From: Billgrantia pellis
Lineage (GTDB): Bacteria > Pseudomonadota > Gammaproteobacteria > Pseudomonadales > Halomonadaceae
Direction of reading: 5' to 3'
Length of the DNA: 64,000 nucleotides
NCBI RefSeq assembly: GCF_008297955.1
Contig: NZ_VTPY01000004.1
Coordinates: forward strand, 124,001-188,000
The notes under the pieces were generated by a model. The model had not been told where the DNA came from. It did no database searches and was given only the letters and a program-made list of their open reading frames with translations. Made by a program: the position numbers and the translations under genes. Positions 55,983 through 64,000 of this stretch are shown piece by piece (the first letter of the stretch is position 1; each line of letters starts with the position of its first letter).

Positions 55983-57565
55983 GCCGTCGGACAAGAGCTG
56001 CGCTCTTCAACGGTTTCGCTGACGGTCTCATCGAGCGCGTGAACGTGCCTGAGGAAGACGGCAGCCACTGCGGCCAGAGCAAGCATACCGATACCGCCTA
56101 TGACACCGGTGACGTTGAGGCCCGCGGTAAAGGCCCTCTGGGCCTCCAGCACGATTTCCGCCGGCAGGCGATCCATGGCGGAAGTCGTGCCCCAGAGCCC
56201 CCCTTCCACGACACCGGCAAGATCGAACGAGAGGTCGTTGGAGACGACATCGCTCATTCGCGCGCGGTATACGAAGGTCGCCAAACTGCCCAATAGCGCC
56301 ACACCCAACGCAACGCCAAGCTCCTGCACCATCTCCGACATGGCCGAAGCCGAACCCGCTTTATCGGCTGGCGCAGCCCCTACCACCAGATCCGTGCCCA
56401 GCGCGGCGATGGTGCCCAGTCCGAGATAGACCAACGAGAACCCGGCTATCGCCATGCCCACCCCGCTGGCGTTCACTTCGACGGTCGCCAGCAGCCAGTA
56501 GCCCAGCGACGAGAGCACCAGCGCGGCGCCTACCACATAGCCAGGCCGGATGCGGCGGGCGAGCAGCGGTGCCACGATGCCCGCCAGCACCATCATCAGC
56601 GCCGGCGGCCCCATCCACAGCCCCGCCGCCAGAGGTGTGAGCCCCGCCACCAGCTGCAGGTACTGGGTCACCAGCAGCATCACGCCGGAAACGCCGACAA
56701 GACCCACCAGCAGTACGACCAGAGCGGCACTGAAGGTGCGGCTGCCGAACAGACGCATGTCGAGTAGCGGGTCGGCCAAACGCTTTTGACGACGCACGAA
56801 CACGACCGCCAGTAGCGCCCCCAACGCCAGGGCCACCACCGCCACCGGTTCGAGCCCCGCCTTGGCGACTTCCTTCACGCCATAGATGGCCGTGAGCACG
56901 GCCGCAAGGGACAACAGCACGCTGGCGAGATCCAACCGGCCGCTGCGAGGCGTACGGTACTCGGGCAGCAATAGCGGAGCCGCAATCAGCAGCACGGCCA
57001 CCACGGGTACCGCTACCAGAAAGGCCGAGCCCCACCAGAAGCGCTCCAATAACACGCCGCCCACTACCGGCCCCAGCGCCATGCCCAGGGCGAACATGGT
57101 CGCCCAGATGCCAATGGCCAGCGCACGCTGGCGTGCGTCGCCGAACATGTTGCTGATCAATGCCAGGGTCGATGGCATCAACGTCGCGCCGGCCACACCA
57201 AGCACCGCGCGGGCGGCAATCAGCATGCCCGCACTGGTGGCATAGGCCGCGATCACCGAGGCGATGCCGAAAGCTACGGCACCGATCATCAGCAGCCGGC
57301 GGCGACCGATGCGGTCGCCCAAGGTTCCCATGGTGATCAGAAAGCCGGCGATCAGGAAGCCGTAGGCATCCATGATCCACAGCGCCTGGGTGCTGCTCGG
57401 CAGCAGATCCGCTGCCAGGGCGGGCAGCGCCAGATAGAGAATGGTGACGTCGAGACCGAGCAGCGCGGTGGGCAGCGCCAGCACGACCAAGCCGGCCCAC
57501 TCCTTGGAGCTCGCCCGCTGTGGGGCCGAACGTGAACCGGCACCCTGCTCATCGAAGGAAACCAT
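55979..57565 (-). CDS. MFS transporter, DHA2 family (14 TMS, SmvA-like)
   Basis: This 528-aa drug exporter has about fourteen hydrophobic segments and the DHA2 signatures LDVTILYLALPALAADL and the loop GDRIGRRRLLM. Such proteins export quaternary ammonium compounds, dyes and antibiotics. The ATG follows AGGAGG; eight extra N-terminal codons are possible. It is divergent from an XRE-type regulator. Confidence 0.93.
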   Translation of the reverse strand: MVSFDEQGAGSRSAPQRASSKEWAGLVVLALPTALLGLDVTILYLALPALAADLLPSSTQALWIMDAYGFLIAGFLITMGTLGDRIGRRRLLMIGAVAFGIASVIAAYATSAGMLIAARAVLGVAGATLMPSTLALISNMFGDARQRALAIGIWATMFALGMALGPVVGGVLLERFWWGSAFLVAVPVVAVLLIAAPLLLPEYRTPRSGRLDLASVLLSLAAVLTAIYGVKEVAKAGLEPVAVVALALGALLAVVFVRRQKRLADPLLDMRLFGSRTFSAALVVLLVGLVGVSGVMLLVTQYLQLVAGLTPLAAGLWMGPPALMMVLAGIVAPLLARRIRPGYVVGAALVLSSLGYWLLATVEVNASGVGMAIAGFSLVYLGLGTIAALGTDLVVGAAPADKAGSASAMSEMVQELGVALGVALLGSLATFVYRARMSDVVSNDLSFDLAGVVEGGLWGTTSAMDRLPAEIVLEAQRAFTAGLNVTGVIGGIGMLALAAVAAVFLRHVHALDETVSETVEERSSCPTA

Positions 57566-57673
57566 GCCATGCCTCCTGTTCCCCATGGGTTGGCATGGTA
57601 GTCTTGGCCCATCCTGATAGGGTTACAATATAGCCAGTTATCCTATTACCAGCAGTACTACCTGGAACAAACC

Positions 57674-58474
57674 ATGGCCGGACGCAGTCTCGACAGAACC
57701 CGCAGCGAACTCACCGACTTTCTGGTCCATCATCGCAACAAGCTGACGCCGGCCGACGTCGGCCTGCCCAGCACCGGCCGCCGGCGCACGCCAGGGCTTC
57801 GCCGTGAGGAAGTCGCCACCCTCGCCAGCGTGGGGCTGACCTGGTACACCTGGTTCGAGCAGGGGCGCGACATCAACGTCTCGGAGAGCTTCCTGCTAAG
57901 GGTCTCCAAGGCCCTCAAGCTCGACGATGCCGAGTGCTGTCACCTGTTCCTACTCGCCCATCGCCGACCGCCGCCGGTGGAAGCCTATCAGTGGCAGGCG
58001 ATTCCGCCGCGGGTACAAACGCTGATGGACGACATGCCGAGGCCCGCCTACGTGATGAACATGCGCTGGGACGTCATCGCCTGGAACGCCGTGGCCGATA
58101 CCCTGCTCGGCTTCAGCGACAGGGAGCCCGGCGAGCGCAACATGATGCGCCTGCTGTTCGCCGATCCGGCACTGCGTCGGCGCCTTCCCGACTGGCGACA
58201 GGACGCCCCCCGCCTGCTCGCCCAGTTCCGCTGCGACCTGGCGGCCGCCCCCGAGAACCCGGCCATGCAGGCGCTGATCGAAACGCTCGCCAAGCTATCG
58301 CCGGATTTTCGCCGCTGGTGGGAGCAGCCCAACCATGAAGCCTACCGCTACGGCATCGGCACTATTCTCGACGCCGACTCGATACCGCGGGAGTACGAAC
58401 ACGCCACGCTGCTGGTGGACGAGCATCGGCATCTCAGGATGGTGGTTTATTTCACTACAGCCTTGGAGACGTAG
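57674..58474 (+). CDS. XRE-family regulator with MmyB-like ligand domain
   Basis: This 266-aa protein has an N-terminal HTH (RRRTPGLRREEVATLASVGLTWYTWFEQGRD; motif quoted in part: LRREEVATLASVGL). A C-terminal PAS-like MmyB ligand-binding domain follows (PAYVMNMRWDVIAWNAVAD, NMMRLLF). This class controls divergent oxidoreductase or efflux genes, here the DHA2 exporter. It is followed by a convergent MFS gene. Confidence 0.92.
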   Translation: MAGRSLDRTRSELTDFLVHHRNKLTPADVGLPSTGRRRTPGLRREEVATLASVGLTWYTWFEQGRDINVSESFLLRVSKALKLDDAECCHLFLLAHRRPPPVEAYQWQAIPPRVQTLMDDMPRPAYVMNMRWDVIAWNAVADTLLGFSDREPGERNMMRLLFADPALRRRLPDWRQDAPRLLAQFRCDLAAAPENPAMQALIETLAKLSPDFRRWWEQPNHEAYRYGIGTILDADSIPREYEHATLLVDEHRHLRMVVYFTTALET

Positions 58475-58494
58475 CCCAACATAGTCGGTTCGCG

Positions 58495-59646
58495 CTACTC
58501 CAATGCAGCCTGTTTCCTGCGCCACTGCCCCAGCGCCCAGCCCAGGGCCGGCAGTACGAGCATTGCCGAGGCCCAGGCGCAGGCGGCAAAGCCGAAGTGC
58601 GTGAAGATCGGCCGGTAGAGCAACGCTCCGGCAAAGACGCACAGATAGGTAATGGCACTGTAGAGCCCCATGACGGCACCGCGCTGCATGGGGTCGAGCT
58701 CGGCAAGCTGTCGCATGAGCAGGTTCAAGCCCAGGTGGTTGCCCACACCCCAGCCCAGGCAGAGCGTCAGCAATGCCAGCGGAAGCGCTGCAGACACCGC
58801 CATTCCCAGATACATGAGCATCAAGCCGGCAAAGGTGACGCAGGCGGCGGCAGTTGCGCCGTACCGGTCGACCAGCCGGCCCAGCGGGGCAGCAACGCCG
58901 AAGCCCAGGCCATAAACGGCGATGGCCAGCCCCGCGAAAGTAGCGGGTAACTGCAGGACCTCACCCAGATGTGGGCCAAGGTAAGTATACAAACCATAAA
59001 AGGCGGTCATGTAGGCAGCGACGTTCAGCAGCACCGCGTGGATGCCGGGGATACGCAAGGCCTTGAGGCAGGAGCTGGGTTCTTCACCGCCCGCTCTCGT
59101 GCCCCAGTCGCGGCAGCGCGATATTCCCAGTGCCAGTCCAGCGGCGGCCAGAGCCAGTACCGAGAAGACCGCGCGCCAGTGCAGCAGGTCGGCCAACAGC
59201 GCTGCGAGACCAACCCCGACGACCAGGCTCAACGTCCACCCGACCAGCACGAAGCTCAGGGTTTCGCTCTCGCGCCCCTTGGCCGCCACCTGGGCGGTGA
59301 GGGTATAAATCGCCGGCAGCGCCACGCCCGCCGCGAGGCCGGCAAGCGCCTGGGCGGCAATCAACACCCAGAGCGCGGGCGAGAGAGCGGCGAAGCCCAG
59401 CGACACGGCCAGCAGCAACAGTGCCCGCCCCAGCGCATGCTCGGCGCCGATACGGTCGGACATCGAAGCCAGCAACAACGCACTGCCTGCCGTGGCCAGG
59501 CCATAGAGGGCCGTAGCCGTCATCACATCGGCAGCGCTACGGCCCGGGAATGCCCCTGCCACCGCAGCCGCAATGGGGCTCAGCGCCAGCGAATTGGCAC
59601 CGATCACGGCAATGGCAGCGGTCAGCAGAAGAAGATGACGAGACAT
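58495..59646 (-). CDS. MFS transporter
   Basis: This 383-aa, roughly twelve-helix protein has the MFS loop SMSDRIGAEHALGRALLL and a second half with LGRLVDRYGATAAAC. The substrate is unknown; it resembles DHA1 efflux proteins. The ATG at 59646 follows GGAG; a TTG 15 bp upstream is possible. It is divergent from an Lrp-type regulator with 46 bp between. Confidence 0.92.
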   Translation of the reverse strand: MSRHLLLLTAAIAVIGANSLALSPIAAAVAGAFPGRSAADVMTATALYGLATAGSALLLASMSDRIGAEHALGRALLLLAVSLGFAALSPALWVLIAAQALAGLAAGVALPAIYTLTAQVAAKGRESETLSFVLVGWTLSLVVGVGLAALLADLLHWRAVFSVLALAAAGLALGISRCRDWGTRAGGEEPSSCLKALRIPGIHAVLLNVAAYMTAFYGLYTYLGPHLGEVLQLPATFAGLAIAVYGLGFGVAAPLGRLVDRYGATAAACVTFAGLMLMYLGMAVSAALPLALLTLCLGWGVGNHLGLNLLMRQLAELDPMQRGAVMGLYSAITYLCVFAGALLYRPIFTHFGFAACAWASAMLVLPALGWALGQWRRKQAALE

Positions 59647-59660
59647 CACGGCTCGCTCCA

Positions 59661-59682
59661 AATGTAGTTCGATATTATCATT
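59661..59682. promoter_or_regulatory. AT-rich symmetric site between MFS and Lrp genes
   Basis: The arms aatg and catt bracket an AT-rich core containing TATTAT (59673-59678), which could be a -10 element. Lrp/AsnC proteins bind loosely symmetric AT-rich sites of this kind. The site overlaps the promoter of one or both genes. Confidence 0.35.
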
Positions 59683-59692
59683 AAAGGAAGGA

Positions 59693-60271
59693 ATGTCATT
59701 CGGAGCAATCGCAACAATGCCGAACCCAGAAAAAACAGAAGCCGTTCAGAACAAGCGCCAGGAGGCCCGCCCCTTGGACGCCTTCGACCGAAAAATATTA
59801 GGCGAATTGGCCGTGGACGCCGGGCTCAGCTATGCCGAGCTGGGCAATCGCGCCGGGCTCTCGGCGCCGGCCGTTCACGAACGAGTGAAGCGGCTGCGCG
59901 CCACGGGCCGCATCCGTGGCACCGTGGCGGTACTGGATGGCCCCGCCACGGGCAAGCCCTTTCTCGCCTTCGTCCATGTCGACTCCACCGGCTGGGGCAA
60001 GACCCAGGAACTGCTCGCCCTCTCGGAGCTGCCCGAAGTCGAGGAGGTCCATTCCGTGGCCGGCGACACCTGCATGCTGCTCAAGGTGCGCTGCGCCAGT
60101 AGCCGCGCCCTGGAAGGGCTGCTCGCCAGGCTCTATGCCCTGCCGAGCGTCAAGGCCACGCGCAGCTACGTGGTCCTGTCGACCTTTCTCGAGCGTACGC
60201 CCCAGGCTGGCATTACCTCGGCGCTGGAGGAGGCTCCGCTGGTGGCTCCGTCGCGGGAGACGCCGGCCTGA
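59693..60271 (+). CDS. Lrp/AsnC family transcriptional regulator
   Basis: This 192-aa regulator has the Lrp HTH (LDAFDRKILGELAVDAGLSY, then ELGNRAGLSAPAVHERVKRLRATGRIRG; residues 28-72) and a RAM effector domain with GDTCMLLKVRC. It may respond to amino acids. The ATG follows AAAGGAAGGA; a later ATG at 59717 is possible. It is divergent from the MFS gene. Its 3' end overlaps the 3' end of the ada gene by 106 bp. Confidence 0.93.
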   Translation: MSFGAIATMPNPEKTEAVQNKRQEARPLDAFDRKILGELAVDAGLSYAELGNRAGLSAPAVHERVKRLRATGRIRGTVAVLDGPATGKPFLAFVHVDSTGWGKTQELLALSELPEVEEVHSVAGDTCMLLKVRCASSRALEGLLARLYALPSVKATRSYVVLSTFLERTPQAGITSALEEAPLVAPSRETPA

Positions 60272-61341
60272 AGCGATTCTCGCTCGAGCAAGGCCCGTTT
60301 TCGTGCTACGCCCCAGCGATAACCCGAGAGCGCCCCATCGGTGCGCACGACCCGGTGACAGGGAATGGCAAGCGCGATGGGATTGGAGGCACAGGCCCTG
60401 GCCACGGCACGCACAGATTTGGGAGAGCCGATTCGCTGCGCCAACTCCGCATAGCTGATCGTGGTGCCCACGGGAATCTCGGTCAGCGCTTGCCAGACTC
60501 GCTGCTGAAAGGCGGTACCACGAATGTCCAGCGGCAGCGTCAACCCGACGCCAGGCGCCTCGACGAAGCCCACCACTTTGGCCACCCAGGCATCGAAATC
60601 CTTTCCCCCGGGGCTCAGGTTGGCATTGGCGAAACGATCCTGGAACTCCTGCAGCAATTGCTCCGGGTCGCTGCCCAGGGAAATGGCACAAATGCCCTTT
60701 TCGCTGGTCGCGACTAGAATGTTGCCCAGCGAACATTCTCCCAGGGCGAAGCGAATCTCCATGCCCTTTCCTCCCGAACGGTAACGCTTCGGCGCCATGC
60801 CGAGCATGCGGTCGGAACCGGCATAAAAGCGTCCGCTGGAATTGAAGCCCGCCTCATAGATCGCTTCGGTGACGGTTTCCCGCTGTACCAGCGCCTGGCG
60901 TGCACGATCCGCCCGGCAAGCGACCGCATACGCCTTGGGCGTCAGTCCCGTGACCGATTTGAAGACACGATGGAAGTGGAAGCGGCTCAGTTCCGCGGCT
61001 TGTGCCAATTCGTCGAGCGAGGGGAGCTCGTCGGCCGTCTCGATGAGACGGCAGGCCCTGGCGACGCTCTGGGCGTGCCGCTGGGCCAATGGTAACTCCT
61101 TGGGGCGACAGCGCTGGCACGGCCGGTAGCCGGCCCGTTCGGCTGAAGCTGCATCGGCATGGAATTCGGCATTCTCGCGGCGTGGGCGGCGCGATGCGCA
61201 GGTGGGACGGCAATAGACCCCGGTGGTACGCACCGCATAAACGAAAGCGTCGTCCGCCGCAGCGTCGCGGGCCAATACCGCTGCCCATTTCGCCTCATCG
61301 GAATCGAAGGTGGTAAACGGATGGTTGAATGTATCGCTCAT
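60166..61341 (-). CDS. ada: bifunctional Ada regulator/O6-alkylguanine-DNA methyltransferase
   Basis: Ada repairs methylphosphotriesters through its N-terminal zinc Cys and O6-methylguanine through its C-terminal Cys, and then activates the adaptive response. The 391-aa protein has the zinc ligands C44, C48, C75 and C78, an AraC HTH (about 95-190), and the methyl-acceptor Cys328 in IPCHRV. Compared with E. coli Ada (354 aa) it has a 37-residue Ser- and Ala-rich tail. The tail region overlaps the antisense lrp gene. The start follows GGAGG. Confidence 0.94.
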   Translation of the reverse strand: MSDTFNHPFTTFDSDEAKWAAVLARDAAADDAFVYAVRTTGVYCRPTCASRRPRRENAEFHADAASAERAGYRPCQRCRPKELPLAQRHAQSVARACRLIETADELPSLDELAQAAELSRFHFHRVFKSVTGLTPKAYAVACRADRARQALVQRETVTEAIYEAGFNSSGRFYAGSDRMLGMAPKRYRSGGKGMEIRFALGECSLGNILVATSEKGICAISLGSDPEQLLQEFQDRFANANLSPGGKDFDAWVAKVVGFVEAPGVGLTLPLDIRGTAFQQRVWQALTEIPVGTTISYAELAQRIGSPKSVRAVARACASNPIALAIPCHRVVRTDGALSGYRWGVARKRALLERESLQAGVSRDGATSGASSSAEVMPAWGVRSRKVDRTT

Positions 61342-61580
61342 GGCGGGCCTCCGCTGTGGGTTCGGCGTATTCCGTGAGTTCAGGATGAACTCTGGACCCG
61401 CCTGGCACACTCCGTCCCTTGCTCTCAAAGTGAGCCAGCCTCTATCGCTACTTCCGCAGCATAGCATCGCCGAGCCGCCAGTTTTTGACGGCAAGAAGCG
61501 GAGTGAGGGCTTACCACGAGACCGGCAAGGTAAGCATGGGATCGCCAATGTTCCCATGCCCACCCAAGGAGAAAAACGCT

Positions 61581-62351
61581 ATGAACCGACTTGCCGGAAA
61601 GATCGCCATCGTCACCGGAGCCAGCTCAGGAATCGGTCATGCCACCGCTCGACTGTTCGCCAGCGAGGGCGCCAAGGTGGTCGTGAACGCTCGTCGCCAG
61701 AACGAACTCGATGCTCTGGTCGAAGCCATCGCTCGTGACGGCGGCACCGCCGTTGCCATCGCCGGAGACGTATGCGACGAGCACTTGTCGCAACGCCTTG
61801 TCGCGACCGCCCTGGAGCGCTTCGGAGGGCTCGATATCGCCTTCAACAATGCCGGTGTCGTCGGGCCGATGGGGCCACTGCAGGACATGGCATCGAGCGA
61901 TTGGCATACCGTGCTCGACACCAACCTGACCGGCGCCTACCTTGGCGCCAAATACCAAGTCCCAGCGCTGCTCCAGCGGGGCGGCGGTAGTCTGCTGTTC
62001 ACGTCGAGCTTCGTCGGGCATACCGCCGGCATGCCGGGCATGGCAGCCTATGCCGCCAGCAAGGCAGGTATTCTCGGCCTGGTGAAATGTCTCGCCGTGG
62101 AGCTGGGCGCGCATGGCATCCGGGCTAACGCGCTGTTGCCCGGCGGCACCGACACGCCCGCCAGCATCACCAATGCGCCCGATGCCGGGCCGGAAGTGCT
62201 GGCCTTCGTCGAAGGTCTGCACGCACTCAAGCGTATGGCCAAGCCGGAGGAGATTGCCCAGGCAGCCCTGTACCTCGCCTCCGACGCAGCGAGCTTCGTC
62301 ACCGGGGCGGCGATGCCGGTCGACGGTGGCGTCTCGGTCAACCGAACTTGA
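61581..62351 (+). CDS. SDR family oxidoreductase
   Basis: This 256-aa NAD(P)H-dependent SDR has the cofactor loop TGASSGIGHA, the FNNAG motif, the SSF segment and active-site YAASKAG, and the C-terminal GGTDTPAS. It probably reduces or oxidises a ketone or alcohol. The ATG follows AAGGAG; the longer frame has no site. It is followed at 140 bp by the VOC-YCII-DUF1428 operon, from which it is separated by an ECF42-like promoter. Confidence 0.93.
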   Translation: MNRLAGKIAIVTGASSGIGHATARLFASEGAKVVVNARRQNELDALVEAIARDGGTAVAIAGDVCDEHLSQRLVATALERFGGLDIAFNNAGVVGPMGPLQDMASSDWHTVLDTNLTGAYLGAKYQVPALLQRGGGSLLFTSSFVGHTAGMPGMAAYAASKAGILGLVKCLAVELGAHGIRANALLPGGTDTPASITNAPDAGPEVLAFVEGLHALKRMAKPEEIAQAALYLASDAASFVTGAAMPVDGGVSVNRT

Positions 62352-62419
62352 ACGATAGTCATCCCCGATAGGCTAGCGGGCCGGTACTCGAAGCGGAGTC
62401 GGCCCGATTTCAACTCGCC

Positions 62420-62448
62420 TGTCGAAAACGCCTGGCCTCGTCCGATGA
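62420..62448 (+). promoter_or_regulatory. putative ECF42 promoter of the VOC-YCII-DUF1428 operon
   Basis: TGTCGA (62420-62425), 17 bp, then CGATGA (62443-62448), about 44 bp before the VOC ATG. Hexamers and spacing are identical to the promoter before the YCII-ECF42 operon at 33623-33651. This links the two loci as a regulon. Confidence 0.75.
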
Positions 62449-62491
62449 CGGGATGCAGGACCCGACAACAACACTATCGAGGAGAATCCCC

Positions 62492-62917
62492 ATGCAGCTT
62501 TCCACCTACCTGATCTTCAACGACAACTGCCGCGAAGCCTTCGAATTCTATCAGCGCTGCCTTGACGCCAAGCTCGAGGCCATGGCGACCTACGGCGAAA
62601 TGCCCGCCAGCGAAGGTAGGGAAATTCCTCCGGAAGCCCGCGACCTGATCATGCACGCCCGACTGCGTATCGGTGACCAATGGCTGATGGCGTCGGATAA
62701 CTCCCCCTGCAGCCCTGCACCCTACGAAGGCATCAAGGGGGCAAGCATCGCGATCGGCGTCGACTCGGTACAGGAAGCCGAAAGGCTCTTCAACGCCCTG
62801 GCCGACAACGGCACCGTGCAGATGCCGCTCGAGGAAACCTTCTGGGCGCATCGCTTCGGCATGCTGGTGGATCGCTTCGGCGTGGCCTGGATGATTAACT
62901 ACGACAAGGAGCAGTAG
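62492..62917 (+). CDS. VOC family protein (PhnB-like)
   Basis: This 141-aa vicinal-oxygen-chelate protein has the PhnB-like start STYLIFNDNCREAFEFYQRC and the C-terminal FWAHRFGMLVDRFGVAWMIN. Glyoxalase/dioxygenase-like folds of this type bind a metal or bleomycin-like ligand; the reaction is unknown. The ATG follows GAGGAG. It is the first gene of an operon with a YCII protein and a DUF1428 protein behind an ECF42-like promoter. Confidence 0.9.
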   Translation: MQLSTYLIFNDNCREAFEFYQRCLDAKLEAMATYGEMPASEGREIPPEARDLIMHARLRIGDQWLMASDNSPCSPAPYEGIKGASIAIGVDSVQEAERLFNALADNGTVQMPLEETFWAHRFGMLVDRFGVAWMINYDKEQ

Positions 62918-62919
62918 GC

Positions 62920-63327
62920 ATGCGCTTCATGATACTTGTGAAGGCGACCGCGGAGACCGAAGCCGGCGCCATGCCCGAAGAATCGATGCTCGCCAAGATG
63001 ACGGACTACCACGAGGCGTTGGCCCAGGCCGGGGTGCTGCTCGACGCCGCGGGCCTGCAACCGAGCGCCAAGGGGTGGCGCATCCGCTACGACGGCGACC
63101 CGCGCCTGGTCACCGAGGGTCCCTTCACCGAGACCAAGGAGCTCATCGCCGGCTATACCTTGATCAGGACCGAGACGCGCGAAGAAGCTCTGGAGTGGGC
63201 ACGGCGCTTTCCCAATCCCGCCGGCGAGAGCCAGCCCGCGGAACTCGAGGTCCGTCAGCTGTTCGAGTTCGAGGATTTCGACAAGGGCGAGGCGATCGAG
63301 CGCTTTCGCCGCCTGGGCACACTATAG
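62920..63327 (+). CDS. YCII-related protein (EGPF variant)
   Basis: This 135-aa YCII-family protein carries the variant EGPF in VTEGPFTETKELIAGY and ARRFPNPAGE near the end. It starts 2 bp after the VOC stop, so it is co-translated. It is a paralogue of the YCII protein beside the ECF42 sigma gene, which is consistent with shared regulation. Confidence 0.9.
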   Translation: MRFMILVKATAETEAGAMPEESMLAKMTDYHEALAQAGVLLDAAGLQPSAKGWRIRYDGDPRLVTEGPFTETKELIAGYTLIRTETREEALEWARRFPNPAGESQPAELEVRQLFEFEDFDKGEAIERFRRLGTL

Positions 63328-63337
63328 GAGAAAGGTC

Positions 63338-63694
63338 ATGAAATACATCGACGGTTTCGTGCTGCCGGTTCCCAAGGACAAGCTCGACGAGTACATCGCC
63401 ATGGCACGGCAGGCGGGCGAGGTCTGGCGCGAGTATGGTGCACTGGAATACATCGAGTGCGTTGCCGACGACGTGCAGTCCGGCCAGGTGACCTCGTTTC
63501 CCCAGAGCGTCGACCTAAAGGAGGGCGAGACGGTGGTTTTTTCTTATATCGTCTACGAGTCCCGGGAGCAGCGCGACCAGGTAAACGAAAAGGTGATGCA
63601 GGATCCTCGTATCACCTGCCTCGACCCCAAGACCATGCCCTTCGACATGAAGCGCATGTTCTGGGGCGGGTTCAAGACAGTCGTCGAGCTGTAA
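63338..63694 (+). CDS. DUF1428 family protein
   Basis: This 118-aa protein is of the DUF1428 family, a ferredoxin-like-fold group: YIDGFVLPVPKDKLDEYIAMA at the N-terminus and DMKRMFWGGFKTVVEL at the end. The function is unknown. It starts 10 bp after the YCII stop with a GGAGA site and ends the ECF42-linked operon. Confidence 0.9.
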   Translation: MKYIDGFVLPVPKDKLDEYIAMARQAGEVWREYGALEYIECVADDVQSGQVTSFPQSVDLKEGETVVFSYIVYESREQRDQVNEKVMQDPRITCLDPKTMPFDMKRMFWGGFKTVVEL

Positions 63695-63714
63695 TACCTG
63701 CGCAGGATCGACAC

Positions 63715-64000
63715 TCAGAATTCGAGACAGATCTTGCCGAAGTGGCGGCCGGCCTCTTCGTGGCGGAAGGCGTCGGCGATTTCGTCGAGGCTGAAGCTGC
63801 GATCGAGGATCGGCCGCATGCCGCTGGCCTCGATGCCGCGAATCATCTCCTGCTGGTGAATGCGACTGCCGACGATCAGCCCCTGCAGGCGCGCCTGCTT
63901 GGCCATCAGCTTGGCGGTAGGGACCTCACCGCCGCGACCGGTCAGTACACCGATCAATGCGATGTGGCCGCCGATACGCACCGCCTCGATGGATTGAGGG
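63715..64000 (-). CDS. zinc-type alcohol dehydrogenase/quinone oxidoreductase, C-terminal part (cut by window end)
   Basis: The last 90 or so residues of an MDR-family dehydrogenase are visible: VRIGGHIALIGVLTGRGGEV, then MKRQARLQGLIVGSR-like MAKQARLQGLIVGSR and EEAGRHFGKICLEF. The N-terminal half and start lie beyond position 64000, so the exact substrate class cannot be given. It is convergent with the ECF42-linked operon. Confidence 0.85.
   Translation of the reverse strand, partial: PQSIEAVRIGGHIALIGVLTGRGGEVPTAKLMAKQARLQGLIVGSRIHQQEMIRGIEASGMRPILDRSFSLDEIADAFRHEEAGRHFGKICLEF

Overview
This 64 kb window is a stretch of bacterial chromosome that is GC-rich and gene-dense. It most likely comes from a Halomonas-like gammaproteobacterium (Halomonadaceae). 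Support is the gene order dapA-bamC-(MBL hydrolase)-purC, perM-tusA-like next to bepA, scpA-scpB-rluB, a ZipA-like membrane anchor, full-length gammaproteobacterial PurL, RadD, MltF and BamC, and tRNA-Lys(UUU) genes with encoded CCA. The genus is inferred from gene content, not proven. No prophage, insertion sequence, CRISPR array, rRNA gene or plasmid function was seen.

Region 1 (1-24.2 kb) is core housekeeping. It holds TrmO, purine synthesis (purC, purL), lysine/peptidoglycan precursor synthesis (dapA), outer-membrane assembly and quality control (bamC, bepA), a PrxQ peroxiredoxin, perM/tusA-like, nadA, two identical tRNA-Lys genes, the scpA-scpB-rluB overlap operon, two divergent bactofilin genes, radD, an orphan ferritin-like protein, mltF, tadA and tesB.

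Region 2 (24.6-33.6 kb) is stress and redox related. It holds a KGG-repeat stress protein, a cytosolic-type molybdenum formate dehydrogenase coupled to a DUF1641 protein, an SOS-controlled umuDC operon with a clear LexA box, an MgtC/DUF4010 membrane protein, and a YCII(DGPF) protein followed by an ECF42-type sigma factor.

Region 3 (33.7-64 kb) is an accessory, regulator-rich region. It is built of small modules pairing a regulator with an enzyme or exporter: MarR/DMT/nitroreductase, LysR/azoreductase, TetR/SDR, AraC/MFS, XRE/MFS, Lrp/MFS and ArsR/monooxygenase. It also carries several alkylation-repair genes (Ogt, an Ada-AlkA fusion, Ada) and endonuclease IV. It contains decay marks: a frameshifted LysE exporter, a truncated aldo/keto reductase fused against a LysR gene that has lost its start, and a GGDEF remnant under the MocR start. 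The theme is defence against electrophiles, xenobiotics and alkylating agents.

The most notable finding is a regulatory circuit read directly from the DNA. The same bipartite promoter (TGTCGA-N17-CGATGA) lies upstream of the YCII-ECF42 operon and, 29 kb away, upstream of a VOC-YCII(EGPF)-DUF1428 operon, which suggests a two-operon ECF42 regulon. A second is a MerR/SoxR-type promoter, with the hallmark 19-bp spacer over a perfect palindrome, driving an FMN reductase and an arylamine N-acetyltransferase.
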